Assembly: GCF_000412695.1 (NCBI RefSeq)
Contig: NC_021499.1
Coordinates: 4,092,001 to 4,156,000 of the forward strand
Length of the DNA: 64,000 bases
From: Pseudomonas resinovorans NBRC 106553
Lineage (GTDB): Bacteria; Pseudomonadota; Gammaproteobacteria; Pseudomonadales; Pseudomonadaceae
Reading direction: 5' to 3'
Below the pieces are notes generated by a model. That model searched no databases and had not been told where the DNA came from. It was given only the letters and a program-made list of their open reading frames with translations. Within the stretch, counting starts at the first letter, position 1, and each line of letters starts with the position of its first letter. Of this stretch, positions 62,522 through 64,000 are shown piece by piece. The position numbers and the translations under genes were made by a program.

Positions 62522-64000
<1,479 letters not shown>

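Overview
The window is chromosomal DNA of a Pseudomonas, most likely from the P. aeruginosa lineage. GC content is high, the codon use is strongly GC-rich, and every recognisable protein is of Pseudomonas type. From memory of PAO1, long blocks keep the same neighbours: aroC/mtn/speE/folE matches the PA1674-PA1687 region, the acyclic terpene (atu) cluster matches PA2885-PA2892, and etf/moaA/tatD/pilZ/holB/tmk matches PA2949-PA2962. In this genome the blocks lie next to each other, so the order differs from PAO1. Interspersed palindromic repeats are frequent. No phage, insertion sequence, tRNA, rRNA or CRISPR array was seen.

Layout. 1-4626: methylcitrate cycle operon on the minus strand (GntR regulator, prpB, prpC, acnD cut by the window edge) with its promoter and two operators. 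4844-7902: a retropepsin-like protease, a cysteine-free transglutaminase-like 7TM protein and an ATP-grasp ligase-like protein. 7903-8418: terminators and copy A of a structured repeat. 8419-21284: speE, alkA/ogt, aroC-MFS-mtnB-mtnD-mtnC, prmB, smr, folE and small unknowns. 21285-31977: copy B of the repeat, then assorted metabolic, transport and regulatory genes, including a divergent LysR/PACE pair and a MarR/aminotransferase pair with a doubled operator. 32061-33811: three small accessory genes. 33909-44067: atuR and atuABCDEFG for citronellol/geraniol degradation. 44120-47678: an operon of a VWA lipoprotein, an ECF sigma factor, a likely anti-sigma factor and a proline-rich lipoprotein. 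47933-52563: a MocR-type regulator, a three-gene periplasmic/OmpA operon and a lipase-like hydrolase. 52652-53010: copy C of the repeat. 53166-56828: etfBA and the divergent ETF-quinone oxidoreductase gene. 56882-64000: DUF1285, DUF4823, moaA, tetR, a class V aminotransferase, the likely sRNA rgsA, and tmk-holB-pilZ-tatD.

How the parts work together. The prp genes clear propionyl-CoA. The atu genes turn citronellyl/geranyl-CoA into leucine-pathway intermediates, and their acyl-CoA dehydrogenase would pass electrons to the ETF and ETF-QO encoded later in the window. speE releases methylthioadenosine, and mtnBCD provide the later steps of methionine salvage.

The most unusual signal is a 340-380 bp interspersed element present three times (7965-8341, 21421-21763 reversed, 52652-53010). 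Its inverted repeats show compensatory base changes between copies, and each copy lies between convergent genes. It looks like a structured mobile or RNA element rather than coding DNA, although its conserved body is open enough to create false small ORFs.
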